Assembly (NCBI GenBank): GCA_012518975.1
Contig: JAAYRC010000031.1
Coordinates: 1 to 34,372, forward strand
Source of the DNA: Clostridiales bacterium
Lineage (GTDB): Bacteria > Bacillota > Clostridia > Lachnospirales > Lachnospiraceae
Reading direction: 5' to 3'
DNA length: 34,372 nucleotides
A model generated the notes under the pieces. It saw nothing but the letters and a program-made list of their open reading frames with translations, did not search any database and had not been told where the DNA came from. Numbering within the stretch: position 1 is the stretch's first letter; each line of letters opens with the position of its first letter. Shown here piece after piece: positions 8,366 through 17,647 of the stretch. A program made the position numbers and the translations under genes.

Positions 8366-8776
8366 ATGAGTAAAGAGGTAAAATATTTTGTAAAGGTATT
8401 TTTAACAACACTAGGGCTATTTGGAGTATCTGTCCTATTACTATTTTTGTTTTTTAATAGGACAAATCCTGCCACTAAAGGAGATAAAGAAATTACAATC
8501 CTAGTTGTAATTCCTGACGAAGAAGATAAAGAGTTCAAATTTTCAACAGATGCAATTACACTTCGACAGGCCCTTGATGAACAGAAACTAATAAATGGTA
8601 AGGAAAGTCAATATGGTTACTTTATAACTGAGGTCGATGGCATAAAGGTTGATGATAAAAAAAGTGAATGGTGGTCTATCACTAAAAACGGAGAATATAT
8701 AGAATATGGAGTTAGTATGATTAACATTCAGGATAAGGATCAATATGAACTAACCCTTATGAGAGGTATTGATTAA
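8366..8776 (+). CDS. Membrane-anchored DUF4430 (transcobalamin-like C-terminal domain) protein
   Basis: N-terminal hydrophobic anchor; domain with TLRQALDEQKLINGKESQYGYFITEVDGIKVDDKKSEWWSITKNGEYIEYGVSMINIQDKDQYELTL, including the typical WWSITKNGEYIEYGVS stretch. Lies downstream of the B12 riboswitch. Confidence 0.82.
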   Translation: MSKEVKYFVKVFLTTLGLFGVSVLLLFLFFNRTNPATKGDKEITILVVIPDEEDKEFKFSTDAITLRQALDEQKLINGKESQYGYFITEVDGIKVDDKKSEWWSITKNGEYIEYGVSMINIQDKDQYELTLMRGID

Positions 8777-8777
8777 T

Positions 8778-9290
8778 ATGAAAACTTCTATTTCAACAAA
8801 GGATATTGTTGTAGTTGGAATGATGTCGGCCCTACTTATTACCTTGCAGGTAGCCCTATCTTCCCTACCAAATATAGAGCTTGTATCCATTCTCATTATC
8901 CTAAGCACCATAATCTTTGGTTGGAAAACCCTATATATCATATATATTTTTGCCCTTGTGCAGGGCTTTATCTACGGCTTTACAACTTGGTGGATATGTT
9001 ACCTTTATGTCTGGACTATCCTAATGTTAATAACAATGGTCTTTAAACATAAGCAGTCTCCGCTTTTTTGGGCTGTTTTATCTGGTTCCTTTGGCCTAGC
9101 CTTTGGTAGTCTCTGCTCAATTCCATTTCTATTTATTGATGGACCTATTGCAACCTTGGCTAGCATTGTTAGCGGAATTCCCTTTGATGTCGCACACTGT
9201 ATAGGCAACTATTTTATTGCCTTAGTCTTATTTAAACCATTATATCAGCTCTTTAACTGGATAGACAAAAGCATTTTAAAGGAGACATAA
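8778..9290 (+). CDS. ECF transporter S component, predicted cobalamin or cobalamin-precursor uptake
   Basis: About 170 aa, five or six hydrophobic segments, start MKTSISTKDIVVVGMMSALLITLQVALSSLPNIELVSILIILSTIIFGWKTL typical of ECF S components. ATG at 8778 lies directly after the DUF4430 stop. Substrate inferred from the riboswitch. Confidence 0.78.
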   Translation: MKTSISTKDIVVVGMMSALLITLQVALSSLPNIELVSILIILSTIIFGWKTLYIIYIFALVQGFIYGFTTWWICYLYVWTILMLITMVFKHKQSPLFWAVLSGSFGLAFGSLCSIPFLFIDGPIATLASIVSGIPFDVAHCIGNYFIALVLFKPLYQLFNWIDKSILKET

Positions 9291-9303
9291 ATATACGCTC
9301 ATA

Positions 9304-9336
9304 AAAAAACCTTAAGGATAACTCCTTAAGGTTTTT
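9304..9336 (+). terminator. Intrinsic terminator of the B12 uptake operon
   Basis: AAAAAACCTTAAGGA-TAAC-TCCTTAAGGTTTTT. Confidence 0.9.
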
Positions 9337-9422
9337 CTTAATCAAATTCGTTATAACAATATATCCAATTTTTTAAACCTATATATAGATTAGAAAAAGG
9401 TACATTGTAAACCCAATCTTGA

Positions 9423-9623
9423 TTATACTCTTGTTACGTTAGTTGCCTGAGGACCCTTTGCTCCCTGTACTACTTCAAACTCAACTTCTTGACCTTCTTC
9501 TAAGGACTTGAAACCTTCCATGTTAAGACCTGAGTAGTGAACAAAAACATCATTTCCTTGCTCATCAGAGATAAAACCAAATCCTTTTTGATTGTTGAAC
9601 CACTTTACTGTACCTTTGTTCAT
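9423..9623 (-). CDS. csp: Cold-shock protein, CspA family
   Basis: 66 aa; [33 protein letters not shown] carries the RNP1 (KGFGFI) and RNP2 (VFVHY) motifs. Confidence 0.97.
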   Translation of the reverse strand: MNKGTVKWFNNQKGFGFISDEQGNDVFVHYSGLNMEGFKSLEEGQEVEFEVVQGAKGPQATNVTRV

Positions 9624-9681
9624 GTATAAATTCCTCCAAAAAATTAATATATTTGCTTGCTAATTACATAGCAACACAATT

Positions 9682-9710
9682 ATCATAGCACTCTTTTGTA
9701 GCAGTGTCAA
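9682..9710 (-). promoter_or_regulatory. Promoter of the csp gene
   Basis: Minus strand TTGACA (9705-9710), 17-nt spacer ending in TGC, TATGAT (9682-9687). Begins just after the upstream ACT gene stop. Confidence 0.7.
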
Positions 9711-9713
9711 ACA

Positions 9714-10160
9714 CTATTTGTTAATAATATTATTTATTTCGTAGGCCTCTTTTGCTGTACATACCCCATAGCAATTCTTTTTTAGAACATCAATCGCCCC
9801 ATTTATATCCGATATTTTCATAATTATTGATGTATCTGTTCCAGCAGTAGCAAGGGTATACATATATTCAACACTAAATCCAGCTTCAAATAGTAGTCTT
9901 AGTACCTGGTGTAAGGTTCCGGGTTTTTGTGCTATCTTAACTGCTATAACGTCTGTCAAACTTGCCGAAAAGCCTTTTTCCTTTAAGGCCTGCCTTCCCA
10001 TCTCTGGGTCTGATACAATCATTCTAAGTACACCGTATTCAGCGGAATCTGCTAAGCTAAAGGATGCAATGTTAATATTGTGGTCAGTTAGTACCTGAGT
10101 AACACCCTCTAGTCTACCTTCCTTATTTTCAATAAATACAGATAGCTGCTTAATTTGCAT
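9714..10160 (-). CDS. Tandem ACT-domain protein (regulatory, amino-acid binding)
   Basis: 148 aa; two ACT-like repeats (IKQLSVFIENKEGRLEGVTQVLTDHNINIASFSLADSAEYGVLRMIVSDPE; VIAVKIAQKPGTLHQVLRLLFEAGFSVEYMYTL). Confidence 0.85.
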   Translation of the reverse strand: MQIKQLSVFIENKEGRLEGVTQVLTDHNINIASFSLADSAEYGVLRMIVSDPEMGRQALKEKGFSASLTDVIAVKIAQKPGTLHQVLRLLFEAGFSVEYMYTLATAGTDTSIIMKISDINGAIDVLKKNCYGVCTAKEAYEINNIINK

Positions 10161-10211
10161 AGTACCCCTCCTTATTGATTCAACAGTTTACTGTAAAGCC
10201 AAGTAACTTCC

Positions 10212-11510
10212 TTATAGGAGCTTTCTCTTATCAATTACCCTCTTGGCCTTCCCTTCGCTTCTTGCTATGGTCTTTGGTTCAACTAGGGTAACCTTAACAG
10301 CAAGACCAAGTGCTGTCTGAAGTACGTGAGATATCTTCTTAGTCAGACCTTCAAGCTTTCTAATCTCATCGGAGAAAAAGTGTTCTGCAACCTCAACCTG
10401 TATCTCTAATATGTCAAGATTATTAACCCTATCTACAATAAGTATATAATGGGGACTAGTCTCGCCCATTTCAAGTAAGGCCGCTTCAACCTGAGAAGGA
10501 AATACATTAACGCCTCGTATAATAAGCATATCGTCTGAACGTCCTTTAAATCTTGAGATTCTAGCGATTGTTCTACCACATTCACAGGGATCATAAGAGA
10601 TACTTGTAAGATCCTTTGTTCTGTAGCGAAATAGTGGCAAGGCCTCCTTTGTAATAGTAGTAAATACTAGCTCGCCAACCTCACCCTCTTTACAGGTCTC
10701 TAGTGTATCAGGATTAATTACCTCTGGTACAAAGTGATCCTCATATACATGTAAGCCATTATGGGCATCACAGTCGGCTGCCACGCCAGGTCCAAGTATT
10801 TCGCTAAGTCCATAGATATCATATGCTTTTAGATTAAGCTTTGCTTCAATTTCTCTTCGCATATTCTCTGTCCATGGTTCAGCCCCACAAATAGCAGCCT
10901 TTAGCTTAATTTTATCTACTTTACCCATCTCTTCCAGAGTTTCTGCTATATGGAGTAAATACGAAGGAGTACATGCAATAGCTGTTGCCTCAAAATCTTC
11001 CATCATGGTAATTAATCTCTTGGTATTTCCCACTGACATAGGAATTACTGTTGCACCTAAATTCTCTGCACCATAATGTAATCCTAGTCCACCAGTAAAA
11101 AGTCCATATCCGTATGCAACCTGTATCTTATCATTGGCCCCAATTCCGGACATTGCTAGCACTCTAGTTACACACTCCTGCCAGATATCAATATCCTTCC
11201 TAGTATATCCTACCACTGTAGCCTTTCCTGTGGTTCCCGAAGATGCATGAACTCTAACAACTTCAGATTGGGGAACTGCAAATAATCCAAAGGGATAATT
11301 CTCCCTAAGGTCCTCTTTTGTAGTAAAGGGTAACTTATTAAGATCTTCTATTCCCCTAATATCTCCTGGCTCCAGGCCCATCTGCTGCATTTTCTTACGG
11401 TAGAACTCTACATTATGATAAACCCGTTTCACAGTTTTTTTCAGCCTAACACCCTGCATATTCAGTATTTCATCTCTGCTCATGCATTCCTTGGCTTCAT
11501 TCCAGATCAT
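10212..11510 (-). CDS. paaK: Phenylacetate-CoA ligase family protein (copy 1)
   Basis: 432 aa; AMP-binding motif [57 protein letters not shown]. Confidence 0.93.
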   Translation of the reverse strand: MIWNEAKECMSRDEILNMQGVRLKKTVKRVYHNVEFYRKKMQQMGLEPGDIRGIEDLNKLPFTTKEDLRENYPFGLFAVPQSEVVRVHASSGTTGKATVVGYTRKDIDIWQECVTRVLAMSGIGANDKIQVAYGYGLFTGGLGLHYGAENLGATVIPMSVGNTKRLITMMEDFEATAIACTPSYLLHIAETLEEMGKVDKIKLKAAICGAEPWTENMRREIEAKLNLKAYDIYGLSEILGPGVAADCDAHNGLHVYEDHFVPEVINPDTLETCKEGEVGELVFTTITKEALPLFRYRTKDLTSISYDPCECGRTIARISRFKGRSDDMLIIRGVNVFPSQVEAALLEMGETSPHYILIVDRVNNLDILEIQVEVAEHFFSDEIRKLEGLTKKISHVLQTALGLAVKVTLVEPKTIARSEGKAKRVIDKRKLL

Positions 11511-11932
11511 AATACTACATCCTCCTGTTCAGCAACCGAGTATCCCTTTTCTTTTAATACTGATTTACTTCCTTCTAAATTATCAGTATTTAATATTATC
11601 AAAGGCACCTTACCACTACGGATTACAATAGAATAAATATAGTTTACACCAAAACCTGCGTCAGCTATAACCTGTAGTAAATCATGAAGAACTCCGGGCT
11701 TATCCTCTAGCTCCACTGCAATCGCCTCAGATACTGTAACTGCAAAACCACCCTCAGTTAATACGGCTTTAGCCCTTTCAGGTTGGTCTACTACAATCCT
11801 TAATATGGCAAACTCCGGTGTGTCAAAGGAAGCAATTGCCCTTAAATTGATATTGTTACTTTTTAATATAGCTGTTACTTTTGCTACACTACCGACTTCA
11901 TTCTGCACAAATATTGATAGCTGTTGGATCAT
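11507..11932 (-). CDS. Tandem ACT-domain protein (second copy)
   Basis: [50 protein letters not shown] + [32 protein letters not shown]. The start at 11932 fits RBS GGAGGGG; its stop overlaps the paaK start (ATGA). Confidence 0.85.
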   Translation of the reverse strand: MIQQLSIFVQNEVGSVAKVTAILKSNNINLRAIASFDTPEFAILRIVVDQPERAKAVLTEGGFAVTVSEAIAVELEDKPGVLHDLLQVIADAGFGVNYIYSIVIRSGKVPLIILNTDNLEGSKSVLKEKGYSVAEQEDVVL

Positions 11933-12000
11933 TAAATACCCCTCCATTTCCTTATACTCTAATTCTTCTTACTGGTTGATAGGGTTCATCTTCCTAAGAA

Positions 12001-12570
12001 CTAAAGGTTATATCCAATCTCAAATGCCTTCTTATTGATTTCCACCGTCTTTGCAGGCACAGTCTTTTCTATAACGGATAGCCACTCTTCCTTTGTAAAA
12101 TCCATATGCTGTGCTGCAAGTCCTAGCACTATTACATTAAACACCCTACTGTTACCCAGCTTTTTTGCCTCATCTATTGCATCAACCCTAAATACCCTGT
12201 GGTCCTTAGCCAGGTCTTCTATAATGTTTTCTGGGTATTTTTCCGCACCAATTACAACTGGCATAGGGTCTATCCTCTGGTCGTTAACTACTATAGCCCC
12301 ATCCTTTTTAAGAAAATGGACATATCTTAAGGCCTCTAGCTTTTCAAATGCAATCAAAACATCAGCCTGGCCTTCCTCTACTATAGGCTCATTTACCTTC
12401 TTTCCATATCTTACAAATGTTACAACGCTTCCTCCACGTTGTGCCATACCATGCACTTCTGAAAGCTTAACATCATATCCTGCTTGAATTGTGAGGCCAC
12501 CAAGAATTCTACTGGTTAGCAATGTTCCCTGCCCGCCTACACCAACAATCATTATGTTTTTTGTATCCAT
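12001..12570 (-). CDS. iorB: Indolepyruvate:ferredoxin oxidoreductase, beta subunit
   Basis: 189 aa; MIVGVGGQGTLLTSRILGGLTIQAGYDVKLSEVHGMAQRGGSVVTFVRYG (2-oxoacid oxidoreductase gamma-domain signature). Adjacent to iorA. Confidence 0.93.
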   Translation of the reverse strand: MDTKNIMIVGVGGQGTLLTSRILGGLTIQAGYDVKLSEVHGMAQRGGSVVTFVRYGKKVNEPIVEEGQADVLIAFEKLEALRYVHFLKKDGAIVVNDQRIDPMPVVIGAEKYPENIIEDLAKDHRVFRVDAIDEAKKLGNSRVFNVIVLGLAAQHMDFTKEEWLSVIEKTVPAKTVEINKKAFEIGYNL

Positions 12571-12579
12571 GGTTTCCTC

Positions 12580-14340
12580 CTATTTTAATTTCACACTTTT
12601 AATTGCGTCAAACTTACAAAACTCCACACAAAGGCCACAGCCATTACACATAGTATCATTAATTTCGATACTGCCATCTTCCTTTTTAGTTATAGCAGGA
12701 CATCCAGGCTTCATGCACATACCGCACCTCTTACACTTATCTTGGTCTATAGTATATTGCTTAGTTACAGGTGACTTATCAAGCAAAGCACAAGGAGCCT
12801 GAGCAATTATAACCACAATCTCATCTAATCCTACTGATTCCTTTATAGTCTTTTCAAGTTTTTTGGTATCAAAGGCATTAATTGTATGAACATTAGATAC
12901 ACCAAGAGCCTTACAAAGCTCCTCTAAATCTATACTATATGTGGCTTCACCCTTAAGAGTTAATCCAGTAGCCGCATGGTCCTGATGACCTGTCATTCCT
13001 GTTGTGGAATTATCAAGTATCACAACCGTTCCTGTACTCTTATTATATACCATGTTCATAAGTGAATTAAGGCCAGTATGCAAAAATGTTGAGTCTCCAA
13101 TTACGGCTACCCAATCCTTAATATATTCCTTACCCTTGGCCTTCTCCATTCCATGAAGCGATGAGATACTTGCTCCCATACATATAGTTGTGTCTACTAC
13201 ACTTAATGGTGCCACTGCTCCTAAAGTATAACAGCCTATATCTCCTGCAGCCCTAATCTTTAGCTTCTTTAACACAGAAAATACACTTCTATGGGGACAT
13301 CCTGGACATAGAATAGGAGGACGATTTGGTATTTCAGCCGCCTTAGCTATGTATACATCCTCACCTTTTATAGCCTTTTTTATCATATTTGCAGAATATT
13401 CTCCCTGAACTGTAAGGATATCCTTTCCTACAGCCTCAATCCCCCAAGATCTTACCTGCTCTTCAATAATAGGGTCTAATTCTTCAATAATATATAAGGT
13501 CTCTACCTTTGAAGCAAATTCCTCAATCAGTCTTCTTGGAAGTGGATTCACTATACCAAGTTTTAATACTGAAGCTTCCGGAAGGGCCTCTTTCACATAC
13601 TGATAGGGTATCCCTGAAGTTATAACTCCTATCTTACTATCATTATACTCCACAGTATTAATAGGAAAATCATAGCCATCTTCCGCAAGGGCCCTCTCCC
13701 TACTCTCCACAAAAAGATGCCTTCCCTTTGCATTTCCTGGCATCATAACGTTCTTGGCAAAATCTCTTACATAGGGCTTATCCTCTATATCAAGTCTTTC
13801 ATTAAGCTCTACTAATCCCTGTGAATGGGATAGCCTAGTAGTAGTCCTTACAATAACAGGTGTATCGTATTTCTCACTTAGGTCAAATGCATACTTAACA
13901 AAATCCTTTGCTTCACAACTATCTGATGGCTCTAATACTGGTATTTTAGCCGCCCTTGCAACAGCTCTTGTATCCTGCTCATTCTGTGAACTATAAAGAC
14001 CAGGATCATCGGCAACAATTATAACCAAGCCACCATTTACACCTATATAGGATACGGTAAATAAGGGGTCTGCCGCCACATTTAGACCTACATGCTTCAT
14101 AGATGCCAAGGCTCTAACCCCACTAATAGAAGCGCCAATTGCTACCTCCATCGCCACCTTCTCATTAGGTGACCATTCAGAATATATCTCATCATATTTG
14201 ACAATATTTTCACTAATCTCTGTACTCGGTGTCCCAGGATATGCAGCAGACAGCTTACAACCAGCTTCATAAGCTCCTCGTGCAAATGCTTCATTACCGA
14301 GCATTAATACTTTTTCTGACACTTGTGTTTCCCCTTTCAT
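12580..14340 (-). CDS. iorA: Indolepyruvate:ferredoxin oxidoreductase, alpha subunit
   Basis: 586 aa; LGNEAFARGAYEAGCKLSAAYPGTPSTEI, CPGCPHRSVF, TPP-binding GDSTFLHTGLNSL, and C-terminal ferredoxin clusters CKRCGMCMKPGCPAI...CNGCGLCVEFCKFDAI. Confidence 0.96.
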   Translation of the reverse strand: MKGETQVSEKVLMLGNEAFARGAYEAGCKLSAAYPGTPSTEISENIVKYDEIYSEWSPNEKVAMEVAIGASISGVRALASMKHVGLNVAADPLFTVSYIGVNGGLVIIVADDPGLYSSQNEQDTRAVARAAKIPVLEPSDSCEAKDFVKYAFDLSEKYDTPVIVRTTTRLSHSQGLVELNERLDIEDKPYVRDFAKNVMMPGNAKGRHLFVESRERALAEDGYDFPINTVEYNDSKIGVITSGIPYQYVKEALPEASVLKLGIVNPLPRRLIEEFASKVETLYIIEELDPIIEEQVRSWGIEAVGKDILTVQGEYSANMIKKAIKGEDVYIAKAAEIPNRPPILCPGCPHRSVFSVLKKLKIRAAGDIGCYTLGAVAPLSVVDTTICMGASISSLHGMEKAKGKEYIKDWVAVIGDSTFLHTGLNSLMNMVYNKSTGTVVILDNSTTGMTGHQDHAATGLTLKGEATYSIDLEELCKALGVSNVHTINAFDTKKLEKTIKESVGLDEIVVIIAQAPCALLDKSPVTKQYTIDQDKCKRCGMCMKPGCPAITKKEDGSIEINDTMCNGCGLCVEFCKFDAIKSVKLK

Positions 14341-14372
14341 ATATATCTAGCAATTAATATATTTGTATTGTT

Positions 14373-15662
14373 TTATTTACGTAAATCTGTTACTCGTCTT
14401 GCCTTACCTTCAAATCTCTTTAAACTTCTTGGTCCTACCAATTTTATCATAGCATCAAGTCCAAGTACAGTCCTTAGGTCAAATTTAATCTTCTTTTCCA
14501 GTTCGCCAAGCTTTGCGTAGGAATCAAGCAAACTTTCATCAGCAAGCTCAACACTGATTTCCATAGTATCCATATGGTTCTTACGGTCTACAAGTATCTC
14601 ATAATGTGCCCCAATCTGGGGAATCTTAAGGAGTACCTCCTCAATCTGGCTTGGAAATACATTGACTCCACGAATGATTAACATGTCATCAGACCTACCT
14701 GACAGATTCTCCATTCTTACAGTAGTTCTTCCACATTTACAAGGCTCATAAAAGAGTCTTGTGATATCACCTGTACGGTATCTAATGAGAGGCAGAGCTT
14801 CCTTAGTGATACAGGTAACAACCAGCTCACCCTTCTCTCCAGCCGCTAGAACTTCCCCTGTATCTGGATTGATGATTTCTGGAATAAAATGATCCTCATT
14901 AATATGCATTCCACATAATTCAAGACATTCACCAGATACTCCAGGTCCTATTAGCTCACTCATACCATAATTCTGAGTAACCTTCATCTCACGACCAAAG
15001 AGCTTGTACATTTCTTCTCTCATTGGCTCTGTCATGCCCTCTCCACCAAACAGACCTATCTTTATATTTAATTTCTTGCCCATTTCTTTTGCTATTTCAC
15101 CTATATGTAATGCATATGAAGGTGTGGCTACAAGAAGTGTTGCTTCAAAATCCTCCATATACATAATCTGCTTCTGGGTATTTCCTGAGGAAGCAGGTAC
15201 CACACTGGCTCCAATATTCTCAAGCCCATAATGAAGTCCCAAAGCTCCTGTAAACATTCCATATCCAAAGCTTATCTGAGCAACATCATCAGAAGATGCT
15301 CCTCCCATGCATGCTATCCTAGATACGCATTCAGTCCACAAATCCATATCATTTTTTGTATATCCTACCACTGTTGGCTTACCTGTAGTTCCAGATGAAG
15401 CATGGATACGAACTAGGTCCTTTTTTGGCGCAGTAAACAATCCAAATGGATAGTTGTCCCTTAGGTCCTGCTTCATAGTAAATGGAAGCTTAGCCAAATC
15501 ATCAAGGTCCTTAATATCCTCACAAGCAACTCCCGCTTGATTCATTTTTTCTCGATATGCTGGTACCTTTTCATATATACGGTTTAAGGTTTCCTTAAGC
15601 CTATTAAATTGAAGGTCACTCATTTCTTGCCTTGTAAGGGTCTCTTCTTTAGCCCAAATCAT
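14373..15662 (-). CDS. paaK: Phenylacetate-CoA ligase family protein (copy 2)
   Basis: 429 aa; [59 protein letters not shown]. Paralogous along its length to the 10212-11510 product. Confidence 0.93.
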   Translation of the reverse strand: MIWAKEETLTRQEMSDLQFNRLKETLNRIYEKVPAYREKMNQAGVACEDIKDLDDLAKLPFTMKQDLRDNYPFGLFTAPKKDLVRIHASSGTTGKPTVVGYTKNDMDLWTECVSRIACMGGASSDDVAQISFGYGMFTGALGLHYGLENIGASVVPASSGNTQKQIMYMEDFEATLLVATPSYALHIGEIAKEMGKKLNIKIGLFGGEGMTEPMREEMYKLFGREMKVTQNYGMSELIGPGVSGECLELCGMHINEDHFIPEIINPDTGEVLAAGEKGELVVTCITKEALPLIRYRTGDITRLFYEPCKCGRTTVRMENLSGRSDDMLIIRGVNVFPSQIEEVLLKIPQIGAHYEILVDRKNHMDTMEISVELADESLLDSYAKLGELEKKIKFDLRTVLGLDAMIKLVGPRSLKRFEGKARRVTDLRK

Positions 15663-15750
15663 AATACTATCCCTCTCTATATTATTATTTGTATTAAATC
15701 TTACTCATTCCTCTTATCTAAAATTTACTCTTCAATTGCCTCATTAGTAA

Positions 15751-17250
15751 TTATATATCGCTTTCCTCATAACAAGCGAATACTTTATCTACCTTATCCT
15801 TTTTCATTTTAGGACTAAGTATACTTACAATTGGCACGACCACTAGGCCTGCAACCATAGCTAAGGCTCCAGCATTTACTGGAGAAGAAATATATTTGAA
15901 AATCATGTTAGATGTTGTAATTCCAACACCAATTATAAAGCTTGCCCACACAGCAGCCTTGGTAACTTTTTTCCAATACAGTCCATATAGAAAAGGTGCT
16001 AGGAATGCTCCCGCTAAGGCTCCCCAGGATATTCCCATCATCTGTGCTATAAACACAGTCGGCCTTATAGCTAGAACAACTGATATTCCTATAAAGAACA
16101 CTATGAATATTCTCATAATGCCAAGCTGCTTCTTCTCGCTCATATCCTTATACAGGGTATCCTTGATAAAGTCTAAGGTTATTGTTGAGCTAGAACTAAG
16201 TACCAAGCTAGATAGGGTCGACATGGAAGCTGACAAAACTAAAACAACAATTATACCTATCAATACATCAGATAGGTTATGTAGCATATTTGGTACTATG
16301 GCATCATATATAACCTTGCCCTGTTCACTATAAATGGTATCATTATCAAATAATCTTCCAAAGCCTCCAAGAAAATAACTACCGCCAGCTATAATTAAGG
16401 CAAAGATTGTAGATATAATAGTTCCTGCCCTGATTGATTTCTCATCCTTGATTGTATAAAATTTATGAACCATCTGTGGAAGTCCCCAGGTTCCAAGAGA
16501 AGTTAAAATCACCACTCCAAGAAGATTAAGTGGGTCTGGTCCAAAGAAAGAAGCAAATGCTCCCTTTTGTCCTAAGGTAAGAGGAATATCACTTTCAAGT
16601 TCTGATAACTTACCTATGGCAGTAATAAAACCACCCTGACTACTTATAACAGCTCCTATTACAGCCACAATACCAACCAACATAATAATACCCTGGATAA
16701 AATCATTAATTGCTGTAGCAATATATCCTCCCAAAATAACATAAACTCCAGTTAAAACTGCCATTGAAAGTACACAAATCCAATATGGAATATTGAAGGC
16801 CATACCAAAAAGTCTTGATAGGCCATTGTATACAGATGCTGTATATGGAATAAGAAAGATAAATGATATTATAGAAGCTACTATCTTAATTGGCTTACTA
16901 TCAAATCTACTACCAAAAAAATCTGGCATAGTAGCTGATTTTAGATGATTAGTCATAACCCTTGTTCGTCTTCCAAGTATAACCCATGCCAAAAGGCTAC
17001 CTATTAGGGCATTTCCAATTCCAATCCATGTAGAAGCTAAGCCATATTTCCAGCCAAATTGCCCTGCATATCCAACAAAAACCACTGCAGAAAAATAAGA
17101 GGTTCCATATGCAAAGGCCGTGAGCCATGGCCCTACTGCTCTTCCTCCTAGTACAAAGTCTCCAACATTCTTAACTTGCTTCCTTGCATAGACTCCAACA
17201 CCAATCATTACTACAAAAAAGCAAAACAGAAAAATTAGTTTAATTGCCAC
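15751..17250 (-). CDS. Sodium:solute symporter (SSS family)
   Basis: 499 aa, many transmembrane segments; FVLGGRAVGPWLTAFAYGTSYFSAVVFVGYAGQFGWKYG, ATMPDFFGSRF. GTG start preceded by GAGGG. Confidence 0.92.
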   Translation of the reverse strand: MAIKLIFLFCFFVVMIGVGVYARKQVKNVGDFVLGGRAVGPWLTAFAYGTSYFSAVVFVGYAGQFGWKYGLASTWIGIGNALIGSLLAWVILGRRTRVMTNHLKSATMPDFFGSRFDSKPIKIVASIISFIFLIPYTASVYNGLSRLFGMAFNIPYWICVLSMAVLTGVYVILGGYIATAINDFIQGIIMLVGIVAVIGAVISSQGGFITAIGKLSELESDIPLTLGQKGAFASFFGPDPLNLLGVVILTSLGTWGLPQMVHKFYTIKDEKSIRAGTIISTIFALIIAGGSYFLGGFGRLFDNDTIYSEQGKVIYDAIVPNMLHNLSDVLIGIIVVLVLSASMSTLSSLVLSSSSTITLDFIKDTLYKDMSEKKQLGIMRIFIVFFIGISVVLAIRPTVFIAQMMGISWGALAGAFLAPFLYGLYWKKVTKAAVWASFIIGVGITTSNMIFKYISSPVNAGALAMVAGLVVVPIVSILSPKMKKDKVDKVFACYEESDI

Positions 17251-17286
17251 AATCTTACCCTCACTTTACTTTTCTTTGTTAATTTA

Positions 17287-17300
17287 ACGCTTTAAAGCGT
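17287..17300. promoter_or_regulatory. 14-bp perfect palindrome in the 5' leader of the symporter/ior operon (candidate operator)
   Basis: ACGCTTTAAAGCGT, about 10-23 nt downstream of the predicted start site. Confidence 0.5.
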
Positions 17301-17315
17301 CCTCGTCCTAAAGTA

Positions 17316-17344
17316 ATGATAGCACTGTTTATTTTTTATGTCAA
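17316..17344 (-). promoter_or_regulatory. sigma-A promoter of the symporter-paaK-ior operon
   Basis: Minus strand TTGACA (17339-17344), 17-nt spacer ending in TGC, TATCAT (17316-17321). Confidence 0.75.
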
Positions 17345-17359
17345 TAGATTAACAATAAT

Positions 17360-17635
17360 TTAAGTACCAATTAAGACCCAGAGTATTATGTTAATAAGTA
17401 AGGCTAAGGGGATAAGTATAATAAATTTTTTTTGCCTAGTTTTATGCCTAAAAACCTTCATCCCTAAATACGACCCTATACCACCCCCTATAAAGGCAAT
17501 CAAAATGAGGGTGTGCTCAGAAATGCGCCACCCTCTCTTAATAGATTTTCTTTTATCAAGTCCCATTGCCACAAATCCTACTATACTCATAATAGATATA
17601 TAGACTGTAACTATGGTAAATAATATATCTTTCAT
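17360..17635 (-). CDS. DUF1294 family small membrane protein
   Basis: 91 aa; MGLDKRKSIKRGWRISEHTLILIAFIGGGIGSYLGMKVFRHKTRQKKFIILIPL is the DUF1294 signature. Confidence 0.9.
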   Translation of the reverse strand: MKDILFTIVTVYISIMSIVGFVAMGLDKRKSIKRGWRISEHTLILIAFIGGGIGSYLGMKVFRHKTRQKKFIILIPLALLINIILWVLIGT

Positions 17636-17647
17636 AGCTTCTAGAAA

